A stretch of DNA of 64,000 nucleotides from Pseudomonadota bacterium (lineage in GTDB: Bacteria; Pseudomonadota; Gammaproteobacteria; Steroidobacterales; Steroidobacteraceae). The stretch lies in contig JAKARC010000005.1 of the NCBI GenBank assembly GCA_021822385.1, positions 23,587 to 87,586 on the forward strand, given 5' to 3'. Made by a program: the position numbers and the translations under genes. This document shows positions 8,388 to 17,778 of the stretch, in pieces; position 1 is the first letter of the stretch, and each line of letters starts with the position of its first letter. Below the pieces are notes generated by a model. The model was given only the letters and a program-made list of their open reading frames with translations. It was not told where the DNA came from and searched no databases.

Positions 8388-9305
8388 ATGAGTCTGAACC
8401 CCCCTGCCGAGCCCGGCCGGGACGGAGCTGCGACCGCTGCGCTCGTAGCGCTGCTGCCGGCGCGATCGCACGACATTGGCGCACTGACGGTCGGGCGGGT
8501 CCTGCCGGCCGTGACGCACCGCATGATCGGCCCGTTCATCTTCTTCGATCACATCGGTCCGGCGGCGCTGCCGGCCGGGCGGGGGCTCGATGTGCGTCCG
8601 CATCCGCACATCGGGCTCGCCACGGTCACCTACCTGTTCGAGGGCGAGATCATCCACCGTGACAGCCTCGGCTGCCAGCAGGCCATCCGGCCCGGCGACA
8701 TCAACTGGATGACCGCGGGCGCCGGCATCGTGCATTCCGAGCGCAGCCCACCGGATGCGCGTGCCGGAGGCGCGCGCCTGCACGGCCTACAGCTGTGGGT
8801 TGCGCTGCCGAGTGCGCACGAGCAGATGCCGCCAGTGTTCCAGCATCACCCGGCCGCGACGCTGCCGATGCTCGCGCGCGCCGGCGTCGAGGTCCGCATC
8901 CTCGCCGGCGAGGCCTACGGCCGCCGCGCTCCGGTGCCGACACTATCACCACTGTTCTATGCCGACGTCGCGCTCTTGGGCGGAGCGCAATTTCCGCTCA
9001 CCGATGAATACACCGAGCGCGCCTGCTATGTCGTGACCGGCGAGGTCACCTGCGGGCACGAGCACTTCGAGTGCGGCCGCATGCTGGTGTTCCGCGCCGG
9101 CGCGCCGATCACGCTCGGCACCCGGACCGGGGCGCGCCTGGCGCTGATCGGCGGCGAGCCAGTGGGCGAGCGCCATATCGAGTGGAATTTCGTGGCCAGC
9201 TCCCGCGAGCGGATCGAGCAGGCCAAGCGGGACTGGCGCGCCGGCCGCTTCCCGCGCGTGCCGGGCGATGAACTCGAGTGCATACCGCTGCCCGAATCGA
9301 CTTGA
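8388..9305 (+). CDS. Pirin family protein
   Basis: 305 residues of double cupin fold. The N-terminal cupin has the pirin metal site in DVRPHPHIGLATVTYLFEGEIIHRDSLG, with His residues and a glutamate, then the GDINWMTAGAGIVHSE motif. The C-terminal cupin and a final extension (RIEQAKRDWRAGRFPRVPGDE) are typical. Known pirins bind iron or other metals; some act as quercetin dioxygenase, others as redox-sensitive co-regulators. The gene is followed after 13 bases by a dehydratase-like gene on the same strand, so cotranscription is likely. Confidence 0.92.
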   Translation: MSLNPPAEPGRDGAATAALVALLPARSHDIGALTVGRVLPAVTHRMIGPFIFFDHIGPAALPAGRGLDVRPHPHIGLATVTYLFEGEIIHRDSLGCQQAIRPGDINWMTAGAGIVHSERSPPDARAGGARLHGLQLWVALPSAHEQMPPVFQHHPAATLPMLARAGVEVRILAGEAYGRRAPVPTLSPLFYADVALLGGAQFPLTDEYTERACYVVTGEVTCGHEHFECGRMLVFRAGAPITLGTRTGARLALIGGEPVGERHIEWNFVASSRERIEQAKRDWRAGRFPRVPGDELECIPLPEST

Positions 9306-9318
9306 GAGCGGGCTGGCC

Positions 9319-10326
9319 GTGAGCGAACCGGTGTTCGAGTTTACGGCGATCGATGCGGCGCGCCGGCGGCTCGCCGCAGTGGCGCAGCGCACGCCGGTCC
9401 TCACCTCGCGCACCGCGGACGCCATGACGGGAGCACGGCTCTACTTCAAGTGCGAGAACTTCCAACGCACCGGCGCATTCAAATTCCGCGGCGCCTACTC
9501 GGCCGCGTCCCATCTCGATCCGACCGGCCGCGCTGCCGGGGTGGTCACCTATTCCTCGGGCAATCACGCCCAGGCCATCGCGCTTGCCTGCCGGTTGCTC
9601 GCAATACCCGCAGTCTGCGTGATGCCGCGCGATTGTCCGCGCGGCAAGCTCGCGGCCACGCGCGCCTATGGCGCGGAAATCGTGCTCTATGACCGTTATG
9701 CCGAGGACCGCGAAGCCATCGGCCGACGCCTCGCCGCGGAGCGCGGCCTGACGCTCCTGCCGCCGTACGATCATCCCGACATCATGGCCGGACAGGGAAC
9801 GGTGGCCTGCGAGTTCATCGAGCAGGCCGGCCCGCTCGATGTGTTGCTGGTACCGCTTGGCGGCGGCGGTCTGCTCTCCGGCTGCGCTACGGCGGTGCAG
9901 GTGCTGTGCCCGGACTGCAGCGTGATCGGCGTCGAGCCCGAGGCCGGTGACGACGGACGGCGCAGCCTGCGCGCCGGTCGCATCGTGCACATCGACACCC
10001 CGCGAACGATCGCAGACGGCGCGCAGACGCAACACCTCGGTCAACACACGTTTCCGGTCATACAGCGGCGAGTCCGCGCCATCGTCACGGTCAGCGACGC
10101 GCAACTCGTGGCCGCCATGGCGTTCTGTGCCGCACGCCTGAAGATCGTGGTCGAGCCGACCGGAGCACTGGCCATCGCGGCCGCATTGGGGGGCGAACTC
10201 GACCTGCGCGGCCAGCGCGTCGGCATCGTCGTCTCGGGCGGCAACATCGACTTGGCGCGCTACGCGACGCTCCTCGCCGACGCGCCAGGCGAGGACGGTG
10301 GCCTACTGCGTGCGCCCGGCGGCTAG
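9319..10326 (+). CDS. PLP-dependent threonine dehydratase/serine racemase-like enzyme
   Basis: 335 residues from GTG 9319; an in-frame ATG at 9268 would overlap the pirin gene. Fold type II PLP enzyme: the Schiff-base lysine is Lys55 in GAFKFRG, the substrate loop SSGNH is at 79-83, and the phosphate-binding GGGGLLSG at 181-188. The length without a regulatory ACT domain fits catabolic threonine deaminase, serine racemase or related enzymes, not the long biosynthetic IlvA. Known reaction: dehydration and deamination of threonine or serine to a 2-oxo acid and ammonia. Its last 24 bases overlap the 3' end of aguA on the other strand. Confidence 0.88.
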   Translation: MSEPVFEFTAIDAARRRLAAVAQRTPVLTSRTADAMTGARLYFKCENFQRTGAFKFRGAYSAASHLDPTGRAAGVVTYSSGNHAQAIALACRLLAIPAVCVMPRDCPRGKLAATRAYGAEIVLYDRYAEDREAIGRRLAAERGLTLLPPYDHPDIMAGQGTVACEFIEQAGPLDVLLVPLGGGGLLSGCATAVQVLCPDCSVIGVEPEAGDDGRRSLRAGRIVHIDTPRTIADGAQTQHLGQHTFPVIQRRVRAIVTVSDAQLVAAMAFCAARLKIVVEPTGALAIAAALGGELDLRGQRVGIVVSGGNIDLARYATLLADAPGEDGGLLRAPGG

Positions 10327-11490
10327 ATCGGGCCTGACCCGCGGCGCGTGCGGATCGGGCACCTGTTGGGTAATGCAGTGGATGCCGCCGCCGCCGAGCA
10401 GGATCTCGCGCGCCGGCACGCCGATCACCTCGCGATCGGGACAGGCCCGCCGCAAGATCGTGAGCGCTTCGGCATCGGTGCGTGGATCGAGCAACGGCAT
10501 CACGATGCCGCCGTTGGCGCAGTAGAAATTTATATAGCTGCCGGCCAAGCGCTCCCCGGCGCGACGGGGCTTGCACGCGCCGCTCGGGGCAATGCCGCGC
10601 GCCTCGAGCGCGCTCATGTACAGCGGCCCGGGCATGGGCAGCTTGACGATCTCGAGCGCGCGACCGAGCGCATCGCGCGCCGTGCGCAGATGCTCCCAGG
10701 CGGCGCGCGAGCGCTCATACTGCGGATCGGCGCGATCATCCGTCCACAGCAGACACACCCGCGCCGGCCCGATGAAACAGGCCAGGTTGTCGATGTGTCC
10801 GTCGGTCTCGTCGTTGTACACCCCGCGGGCGAGCCAGATGCAGCGGCTCACACCGAGATACTCGCGCAGCACCGCCTCCATGCGCGCACGGGTCATGCCG
10901 GGGTTGCGGTTGGGATTAAGGACGCACTCCTCGGTGAGCAGCGCCGTGCCCTGCCCGTCCACGTGCACGGCGCCGCCCTCGAGCACGACGGGCGCCCGGT
11001 AGCGGGCCCGGCCCTCAAGCGCGAGCACCTCGCGCGCCACGCGCGCATCGCGATCCCAGGGGTGATAGAGCCCGCCTTCGCGCCCCCCCCAGGCGTTGAA
11101 ACGCCAGTGCACGCCACGCAGCCGCGGCGCCTCACTCACCACATAGGTTGGACCAACGTCGCGCATCCAACAGTCATCATGGGCGAGAACATGCACGGTG
11201 ACATGGGCGGGCAGCAGCGCGCGCGCGGCCGCCTCCTGCGGCGCCGAAACACCGACGGACACGGGCTCGAAGCGCGCGATCGCGGCGGCCACGGCGGCAA
11301 ATGCCGCCTGGGCCGGACGCGCCGCCTCACGCCAATTATCCGGCCGCTCCGGCCAGAGCAGCCAGCAGCGCTCATGCGGCTCGAACTCGGCCGGCATCCA
11401 ACAGCCATCCGCCGCCGGCGTCGTCGGCAGCGCACCCGCCGACAGCTCATCGGGCGCGCAGCTTGCTGTGGCGGAATCCGTACAAGACAT
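10303..11490 (-). CDS. aguA: Agmatine deiminase (peptidyl-arginine deiminase family)
   Basis: Hydrolyses agmatine to N-carbamoylputrescine and ammonia, a step of arginine-derived putrescine formation. The pattern is canonical: MPAEFEPHERCWLLWPERPDNWRE near the N-terminus, DDCWMRDVGP, EGGAVHVDGQGT, YNDETDGHIDN and the catalytic Cys372 in GGGGIHCITQQ. 395 residues from ATG 11490. This start overlaps the end of the upstream permease by 44 bases; the TTP-ADG-x-MPAEFEPH segment usual in the family argues for a start upstream of the internal ATG at 11397. The partner aguB is not in the window. Confidence 0.93.
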   Translation of the reverse strand: MSCTDSATASCAPDELSAGALPTTPAADGCWMPAEFEPHERCWLLWPERPDNWREAARPAQAAFAAVAAAIARFEPVSVGVSAPQEAAARALLPAHVTVHVLAHDDCWMRDVGPTYVVSEAPRLRGVHWRFNAWGGREGGLYHPWDRDARVAREVLALEGRARYRAPVVLEGGAVHVDGQGTALLTEECVLNPNRNPGMTRARMEAVLREYLGVSRCIWLARGVYNDETDGHIDNLACFIGPARVCLLWTDDRADPQYERSRAAWEHLRTARDALGRALEIVKLPMPGPLYMSALEARGIAPSGACKPRRAGERLAGSYINFYCANGGIVMPLLDPRTDAEALTILRRACPDREVIGVPAREILLGGGGIHCITQQVPDPHAPRVRPDLAAGRTQ

Positions 11491-12937
11491 AAATCAAGGC
11501 TCCAAGGAACGTCCAGACCACCAAGCGGATCCAGGTGGCATCCGAGAGAAAATAGGTCATGCCGAGACACACGCACGCGCCGAGCGGACAGAGCACGCCC
11601 GCCCAGGGCACCCGGAACGGGCGGTGCACATCCGGGCGCGTGCGGCGCATGACCAGCACGCCGATGCACACGACGGCGAACGCCAGCAGAATGCCGATCG
11701 AGATCAGATCGGCCAGCACATCGAGCGGAAAGAGCGCGGCAATCAGCGCCGCGCCGATGCCGGTGATCGCGGTCGACACGTGCGGGGTCTTGAAGCGGGG
11801 ATGACAGCGTCCCATCGCCGGGGGCAGCAGACCATCATCCGCCATCGACAGCAGAATGCGCGGCTGCCCGAGGATCGACGTGAGGATCACCGAAGTCATG
11901 CCGATGATGGTGCCGATGATCACGAGCGAGCGCAGCCAGGACAGCGCCGGATGCGCCTCGAGAGCCACCGCCACCGGCGCGGTGACGTTGAGCTTCAGGT
12001 ACGACACCATCCCGGTCACGACGGCCGCCATGGCCAGGTAGAGCACCGTGGAAATGACCAGCGTGCCGATGATCCCGAGCGGCAGGTCGCGCTGCGGATT
12101 GCGGGCCTCGAGCGCGGTGGTCGAGGCGGTATCGAAGCCCACATAGGAGAAGAAGATGATCGCCGAGCCGCGCAGCACGCCGGACCAGCCGAAACGCCCG
12201 AAGGTACCGGTATTGGCTGGGATGTATGGGTGCCAGTTGCCCGGGTCGATGAATTTCAGTCCGGCGATGATGAACACGAGGATCACCGCAACCTTCAAGG
12301 CCACCATGAAGTTCGTGGTGCGGGCAGTCTCCTGTATACCGACATAGCACAGCGCGCTCAGCACGAGCACGATCAACATCGCCGGCACGTTCATGATGGC
12401 GCCGCTTGCCACCAGCTGCCCGGCGGCGTTCTGGTGAAACGGCGCGTGCACCCAGAGCGTCGGCAGCTGCACGCCCCAGCTCGCGAGCAGATTGACCACG
12501 TACCCCGACCAGCTCACCGCGACCGCGGAGGCGGAGATACCGTATTCGAGCAGCAGGTTCCAGCCGATGAACCACGCGGTCACCTCCCCGAGCGTGGCGT
12601 ACGTATAACTGTAGGCGCTGCCCGGCACCGGCAGGAACGCTGCGAATTCCGCATAGCACAGCGCCGCAAGTCCGCTGCCGAAGGCGGCGATCAACAGCGA
12701 GATCGTGATCGCGGGCCCCGAGTGGCGTGCCGCCACCACGCCGCTGAGGACGAAAATCCCAGAGCCGATCGTCGCGCCGATGCCGATGGCCATGAGGGCC
12801 CAGACGGACAGCGCCTGCTTCAGGCGCTCGGCACCGGCACGTTCCGGCGCGACGACCGGATGAACGGCAAACAGCTTGCGCAGCAGCGAAGTCCCGGGGG
12901 CAGGGCCCGCGGAACCGCCGTCGGTGGTCTGACTCAT
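11447..12937 (-). CDS. APC-family amino acid permease
   Basis: 496 residues with about 12-14 membrane segments. The first segment has the APC signature GIGATIGSGIFVLSG, followed by PAITISLLIAAFGSGLAALCYAEFAAFLPVPGSAYSYTY, which is typical of the cationic amino acid/YfnA-like branch. FFSYVGFDTASTTALEARNPQRDLP is the conserved loop and helix of this branch. It overlaps and precedes aguA, so arginine, agmatine or a related polyamine precursor is a reasonable but unproven substrate. Inner membrane. Confidence 0.88.
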   Translation of the reverse strand: MSQTTDGGSAGPAPGTSLLRKLFAVHPVVAPERAGAERLKQALSVWALMAIGIGATIGSGIFVLSGVVAARHSGPAITISLLIAAFGSGLAALCYAEFAAFLPVPGSAYSYTYATLGEVTAWFIGWNLLLEYGISASAVAVSWSGYVVNLLASWGVQLPTLWVHAPFHQNAAGQLVASGAIMNVPAMLIVLVLSALCYVGIQETARTTNFMVALKVAVILVFIIAGLKFIDPGNWHPYIPANTGTFGRFGWSGVLRGSAIIFFSYVGFDTASTTALEARNPQRDLPLGIIGTLVISTVLYLAMAAVVTGMVSYLKLNVTAPVAVALEAHPALSWLRSLVIIGTIIGMTSVILTSILGQPRILLSMADDGLLPPAMGRCHPRFKTPHVSTAITGIGAALIAALFPLDVLADLISIGILLAFAVVCIGVLVMRRTRPDVHRPFRVPWAGVLCPLGACVCLGMTYFLSDATWIRLVVWTFLGALIYVLYGFRHSKLRAR

Positions 12938-13159
12938 GAGCCGGGCGACCCCTGATTGAAATTATGGCCAAGTGTGGCATAGATGCCGCGCGATCGCCCA
13001 CGCCACAGCGCCGCCCCCAGAGTGAATCGGCACCGCGACCGGGCGCCTGGACGCGCCGGGCGGCGCGCCCCGGGGCCCTCGCCCGTGCTAGCATTACCGG
13101 CCCGAGCGGCCGCGGCCGGCGGTGCTCGAGCCGGTTTTCAGCATCCACGAGGAGCTCTC

Positions 13160-14467
13160 ATGCCCAACGCCACCGCCCCGAAAGTCGTCCCGCCCGCGAG
13201 CGGCAGCAAGATCACGATTCGCGACGGCAAGCTCCTCGTTCCCGACAATCCGATCGTGCCGTTCATCGAGGGCGATGGCACCGGCGCGGATATCTGGCGT
13301 GCCAGCGTGCGGGTGCTCGATGCCGCCGTGCGCAAGGCCTACGGGGAGCGGCGCAAGATCCACTGGCTCGAGGTCTATGCCGGCGAGAAGGCGTTCAAGC
13401 AATTCAACAACTGGCTGCCCGATGAGACCGTGGCCGCATGCCGCGATTATCTGGTCTCGATCAAGGGCCCGCTCACCACGCCGGTCGGCGGCGGCATCCG
13501 CTCGCTGAACGTGGCGCTGCGCCAGCTCCTCGACCTGTATGTGTGCCTGCGGCCGGTCCGTTGGTTCAAGGGCGTCCCGTCCCCGGTGAAACACCCCGAG
13601 AAGGTCGACATGGTGATCTTCCGCGAGAATACCGAGGACATCTACGCCGGCATCGAGTTCGAGGCCGGTACGGCCGAGAACGGCGAGTTTCTCGCGCTGT
13701 TCAAACAGCACTTTCCCAAGGCCTACGCCAAGATCCGCTTTCCGGACAGCTCCGGCATCGGCATCAAGCCGGTATCGCGCGAGGGCTCACAGCGGCTGAT
13801 CCGCTCGGCCATCGAGTACGCCGTGGCGAACAAGCGCCGCAGCGTGACCTTCGTGCACAAAGGCAACATTCAGAAGTTCACCGAAGGGGCGTTTCGCACC
13901 TGGGGCTATCAGCTCGCCGAGCGCGAGTTCGGCGCAGTCACGTACACCTGGGAGCAGTGGGAGCGCACCAAGGCAAGCGCGGGCGAAGCGGCCGCCAATG
14001 CCGAGATGGACGCCGCCAAGCGCGCCGGCAAGATCATCATCAAGGACGCCATCGCCGACATCACCCTGCAGCAGGTGCTGACCCGGCCCGAGGAGTTCGC
14101 GGTGATCGCGACCCTCAATCTCAACGGCGACTATCTCTCCGATGCGCTCGCGGCCCAGGTCGGCGGCATCGGCATCGCCCCGGGCGGCAACATCAACTAC
14201 CTGACCGGACACGCGGTGTTCGAGGCCACCCACGGCACGGCCCCGAAATACGCCAACCTCGACAAGGTCAATCCCGGTTCGGTGATTCTCTCCGGGGAGA
14301 TGATGCTGCGCTACATGGGCTGGGGGGAAGCGGCCGACGCCATCATCGCGGCGATGGACAAGACCATCGGCCAGAAAATCGTCACTTACGACTTTGCCCG
14401 GCTCATGGATGGGGCGACGGAAGTGTCGACCTCGGCATTCGGCGATGCGCTGATCCGCAACATGTGA
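13160..14467 (+). CDS. icd: NADP-dependent isocitrate dehydrogenase
   Basis: TCA-cycle enzyme converting isocitrate to 2-oxoglutarate and CO2 with NADP+. 435 residues; ATG 13160 after GAGGAG. The substrate loop [10 protein letters not shown] contains the serine that is phosphorylated by AceK in E. coli, [16 protein letters not shown] and the metal-binding [17 protein letters not shown] are intact, and [17 protein letters not shown] holds the Lys-Tyr pair that sets NADP specificity. The gene is followed after 16 bases by a Nudix hydrolase on the same strand. Part of its 3' end is duplicated at about 15360 (see repeat). Confidence 0.97.
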   Translation: MPNATAPKVVPPASGSKITIRDGKLLVPDNPIVPFIEGDGTGADIWRASVRVLDAAVRKAYGERRKIHWLEVYAGEKAFKQFNNWLPDETVAACRDYLVSIKGPLTTPVGGGIRSLNVALRQLLDLYVCLRPVRWFKGVPSPVKHPEKVDMVIFRENTEDIYAGIEFEAGTAENGEFLALFKQHFPKAYAKIRFPDSSGIGIKPVSREGSQRLIRSAIEYAVANKRRSVTFVHKGNIQKFTEGAFRTWGYQLAEREFGAVTYTWEQWERTKASAGEAAANAEMDAAKRAGKIIIKDAIADITLQQVLTRPEEFAVIATLNLNGDYLSDALAAQVGGIGIAPGGNINYLTGHAVFEATHGTAPKYANLDKVNPGSVILSGEMMLRYMGWGEAADAIIAAMDKTIGQKIVTYDFARLMDGATEVSTSAFGDALIRNM

Positions 14468-14483
14468 GCAGCCAGCTCTGGAT

Positions 14484-15113
14484 GTGACCGACGATCGGAT
14501 CGGGCAGGTGATCGACTGGGCGCGCAAGGTACACGCGCTCGCCGCCAACGGGCTCGCCTTCAGCGCGGACCCTTTCGATCGGGAGCGCTACCGCGAGCTG
14601 CAGGACCTCGCTCGAGCGCTGCTGGCCGGCGAGCTCGACATCCCGACCGAGCGCGCCGGAGCGCTCTGGGCGGGCGAGACCGGTTATGTGACCCCGAAGG
14701 TCGATGTGCGCGGCGCGATTTTCGAAGACAATCGCGTGCTGCTGGTGCGCGAGCGCGCCGACGGCAGGTGGTCGCTGCCGGGTGGGTGGGCCGACGTCAA
14801 CGACGCGCCTTCCACGGCAGTCGTGCGCGAGATTCGTGAAGAGGCCGGCTGTGCAGCCCGCGCCGTCAAGCTCGCTGCGCTCATCGACCGGCGACGCCAT
14901 CCACATCCGCCCTCGGTCCACCACATCTACAAGCTGATGTTCATCTGCGTGCGCACCGGTGGGATGCCGACAGCGGGCGCGGAAACCGATGCGGTCGATT
15001 TCTTTCCGGTGCATGCGCTGCCGGAGCTGTCCACGGGCCGGATTCTCGCGTCGCAGATCGAGCGGCTCCATGCCCATCATCTGCATCCCGAGCTGCCCAG
15101 TGATTTCGACTGA
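14484..15113 (+). CDS. Nudix hydrolase with N-terminal helical domain
   Basis: 209 residues, starting at GTG 14484, 16 bases after icd. The N-terminal 60 residues are the small helical domain (RIGQVIDWARKVHALAANGLAFSADPFDRERY) found on one group of Nudix enzymes. The Nudix box runs from GGWADVND to REIREEAGC; the usual first glutamate position of the box is Asp here, while the REx2EE core is intact. Known family chemistry: hydrolysis of nucleoside diphosphates linked to another moiety (ADP-ribose, NADH and others). The substrate is not predictable. The 5' third of this gene is duplicated in degraded form downstream. Confidence 0.88.
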   Translation: MTDDRIGQVIDWARKVHALAANGLAFSADPFDRERYRELQDLARALLAGELDIPTERAGALWAGETGYVTPKVDVRGAIFEDNRVLLVRERADGRWSLPGGWADVNDAPSTAVVREIREEAGCAARAVKLAALIDRRRHPHPPSVHHIYKLMFICVRTGGMPTAGAETDAVDFFPVHALPELSTGRILASQIERLHAHHLHPELPSDFD

Positions 15114-15164
15114 GCCTCCCCGAGGCCGCACCATCGGCGGAATGATCCGGGTACACTCGCGCGC

Positions 15165-15365
15165 ATGAGCCGCATACTGATCGTCCTCGGGGCACTGCTG
15201 ATCCTCGTCGGCATCGGCTGGCAGTGGGTCCGGCGCCTGCCCCTGTTCAAGCTTCCCGGCGATATCGTCATCGACCGGCCGGGCTTCCAGTTCTTCTTTC
15301 CCATCACCACGATGCTGCTGATCAGCCTCGTGATCTCGCTGCTCGCTTGGATCTTCCGGCGCTGA
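15165..15365 (+). CDS. DUF2905-type small membrane protein
   Basis: 66 residues with two membrane segments (about 3-20 and 43-62) joined by RRLPLFKLPGDIVIDRPGFQFFFPITT. The LPGDI..D loop and two-helix layout match the DUF2905 family, which has no known function. The stop codon lies at the left edge of a duplicated segment (see repeat 15358-15600), so the gene is bracketed by direct repeats of the icd/Nudix junction. Confidence 0.85.
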   Translation: MSRILIVLGALLILVGIGWQWVRRLPLFKLPGDIVIDRPGFQFFFPITTMLLISLVISLLAWIFRR

Positions 15366-15600
15366 GCCGCAGCATGTGAACGCCCGGGTCTGGCCGTGAC
15401 GCACGAGCGAACCGCGCAAGTCAGCGACTGAGCACGCACGATGCAGGCGCTGGCCGGCAACGGCCTCGCCATCACCGCGGACTCCTGTTCCGGAGCGCTG
15501 CCGCGAGCTGCAGGACCTCGCTGCGGCGCTGCTCATCCATGAACTCGAAATCCCCATCGAGCGCGCCCGGCTCAGCCGGGCCATGACCGGACGGCGCCGC
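15358..15600 (+). repeat. Degraded direct duplication of icd 3' end and Nudix 5' end
   Basis: This stretch aligns collinearly with about 14450-14690. GCGCTGAGCCGCAGCATGTGA here matches the last codons of icd, and further on GCGAGCTGCAGGACCTCGCT (around 15500) matches the Nudix gene exactly. Between them the copy has small indels and in-frame stops, and there is no intact frame, so it is a pseudogene fragment of the Nudix N-terminal domain. Homology stops near the position equal to Nudix codon 70. The repeats flank the DUF2905 gene. Confidence 0.75.
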
Positions 15601-16039
15601 AAAAGGGTCTACGCCCCGAACCGAGCATGGAGGGAGCGCCGCGGCCCGACGTCGCATTGCGGCAAGTCTGTTACCGAGGGTCCTCGCACCCCATCGAACC
15701 TCAGGCCACGCTGCCGACTATCCCGGGCAGCGTTGCGACGGCAGCGCGCTGTGAACCGGGCTCCCGCCATGCAGTACGCCGCCGGCACTCGGGACGACGC
15801 GCCGATTCGGCAACGTCTTCCCACTCGTGATGAGTGCCGAGCCCACCATGTCATCATTGCCGACGAAGGCAATCCCCGCCGCAGAGCCGGCGGCGAGTAC
15901 ATACACGTGCGAGCCAATGCTTGCGCATGGAAGCCACCCTTGCGACCTGGCCGGACTCGCACAGCGCGGCGCCGAGCGGTCGCACGCTCCAAGTTTACTG
16001 CGGCACAAGACCAGGATCGGCGCCACACCCATGGCAACA
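15601..16039. other. Non-coding or decayed stretch without recognisable gene
   Basis: Open frames exist on both strands because of the high GC content, but none resembles a known protein, none has a ribosome site in front of a plausible start, and residue composition is arginine-rich in every frame. It lies between the Nudix fragment and the PAS pseudogene and is probably eroded sequence. Confidence 0.5.
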
Positions 16040-16634
16040 CACGCGCCTCATCGCATCCATTCAATTCGAGCAGAAATCCCTCGCCGGCCGGATGCCAACA
16101 GGCCGAGGCGCGCAGCGCGCATGCTCCGCCGTCGCGCCCTGCACGCAGCTGCAGGTCGGCGAATTGGTACGGTGCCCCATTGAGGATGTAGGCACACATC
16201 GCGCGCAGCGTCGCCACGCCATCCGCACTCGGCAAACCTTCCAGCGACCGGCCCGGCGCTGCCGCCGGTTAGAGCTCCAGCAGGACCGCACCCATCTAAT
16301 TCAGCTCACGCACCACCGCGGTGACGTCCACGGTCCAATAGCCCACCGGGGCATACTCGTAGAGCTGCATCTGCCGCTGCAGAGAAATCTCGAGCTCAGC
16401 CTGCATGCGATGCAGTTCCTCGGTCTGAAGATCGAGTTCGACTTGGTGAGCCTGCAGCTCGTGCAGCAACGCAAGTGCGTTCGGGGCAGTGGCCGGCGCG
16501 GAAGCGAGTTCGTAGAGCGCGCGCACAGCCGCGCCGGCATCCAACCGCGCGTGACTCTCGGGACCGCTCCGGTGCGAAACCGCACGCGAGCGCAAATCAT
16601 TCGGGTCCACTGCCCGCGGAAAAGTCTTTGCCAT
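16040..16634 (-). pseudogene. PAS-type sensor protein remnant with two in-frame stop codons
   Basis: An ATG at 16634 with GAGGTGG upstream opens a 112-residue frame: residues 55-95 are ALALLHELQAHQVELDLQTEEL, the coiled-coil leader that in many sensor kinases and PAS proteins precedes a PAS domain, then YEYAPVGYWTVD, the first PAS strand. The frame stops at TAG (16296-16298). After it the same frame reads MGAVLLEL, stops again at TAA (16269-16271) and continues with PGRSLEGLPSADGVATLRAM and LQLRAGRDGGACALRASACW, which looks like the rest of the PAS domain. Two nonsense changes in one frame make a decayed gene the best reading; a short truncated regulator is possible. The 3' boundary is uncertain. 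Confidence 0.65.
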
Positions 16635-16809
16635 GACACCACCTCGTCGATCGCGCCGTACCCGCAGATCATTGCGCGCCGTCGTGTCATCGCCCCCGCG
16701 CAGACCGCCAGCGCTTTGTGACTGACCGTCCAGGCCGAAGACTGCCGCGAGCCAGCCATCCGGATGAACTTCCACTCTGCTCGATCCGGCAACTGCTGCG
16801 GCGGGAACG

Positions 16810-17028
16810 CTATTTCTTACGGCCCGCGACCAGCAGAACACCCCCCAACACAATGATGCCGAGGCCGGCCCAGATCGGCACGTTGACGCTTTTCCTCTCC
16901 GGCAGGGTCAATTCAACCGACCCGACCTTGGCTACGGCAGTTCTCTGCGTATACGTAAAGCCGCCGTAGGCGAGAGCCAGGATGCCGGCCACGACGCATA
17001 TCACCGCAACGAGTTTGACTGGATTCAT
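16810..17028 (-). CDS. Small two-helix membrane protein (unknown function)
   Basis: 72 residues from ATG 17028 after GGGAG. Membrane segments at about 4-24 and 52-69, with a polar stretch YTQRTAVAKVGSVELTLPERKSVNVP between, and a C-terminal AGRKK. Small proteins of this layout (LGILALAYGGF...TR...G.....L...GG..LLVAG) are widespread in proteobacteria and uncharacterised. Monocistronic, divergent from nothing obvious. Confidence 0.75.
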   Translation of the reverse strand: MNPVKLVAVICVVAGILALAYGGFTYTQRTAVAKVGSVELTLPERKSVNVPIWAGLGIIVLGGVLLVAGRKK

Positions 17029-17778
17029 TGCAATACTCCCGAACCGATCGACCCGTGCGGCGCGGCACCCCGCCTTACCTTCGCTGCCGCGTCGCGACCA
17101 CGCCGTCGTATTGACGGACTCCCTCGACCGCGCAGGACATTCAGCGCGATGGCGCGCGCGACGTCCCACGGAATTCGACACCCACACCACCCCTAAAGGG
17201 CGGTGCAACCTACGGCGCTACGCGGTGCCCCCGCGCCAAGACAGTGATCGCGCCGACTCGATCGGCGCGCTCCTCGAATCCGCATGCGACGCAAAGGAAT
17301 TGCGCCTGCCACCGTCGGCTCCAAGCCGACACAGGGCTGCAACATGTTGCGTCCCGCACAATGCCAGCCAATTCCAGCATACGCGCATGCGGAATTTACA
17401 CAATAGACCGGCAGAACCCCGGCGGATGGGCGGCATGGCAAACACCTCGATTGCCGACACTCCGAAGTCTCGTCCTGCTGCGGTTGCAGCGGTGGAGCAA
17501 GCGCTGCTCGCCCGACTCGGAGCCGTTTCGGGCCACACCGCGCAGCGCACGCTCACGGGCCTTCGAGCGGAGCCCATTCCGAGCCGTTGGCGCATTGGCC
17601 GCGACCGGGCTCGGCGGGAGGCGGTGCTTGCAGGAGGCGCCGTGCTGACAGGTGTCTCGATTTCGAGCGCCCGCGGGTGTCCAGGCTCGAGTGCCGCCCG
17701 GACACGAAGTTGCACTACCCTTTGCTCCCGCCACAGCCGTGGGTCGAGAGAAGGATCGCACCACCGCCCCGCGGATTC
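17029..17778. other. 750-bp stretch with no supportable gene
   Basis: Several open frames occur here, including long ones running into the aminotransferase gene on the opposite strand, but none has a family resemblance or a credible start. No tRNA-like fold, terminator or repeat was seen by eye. Confidence 0.45.
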
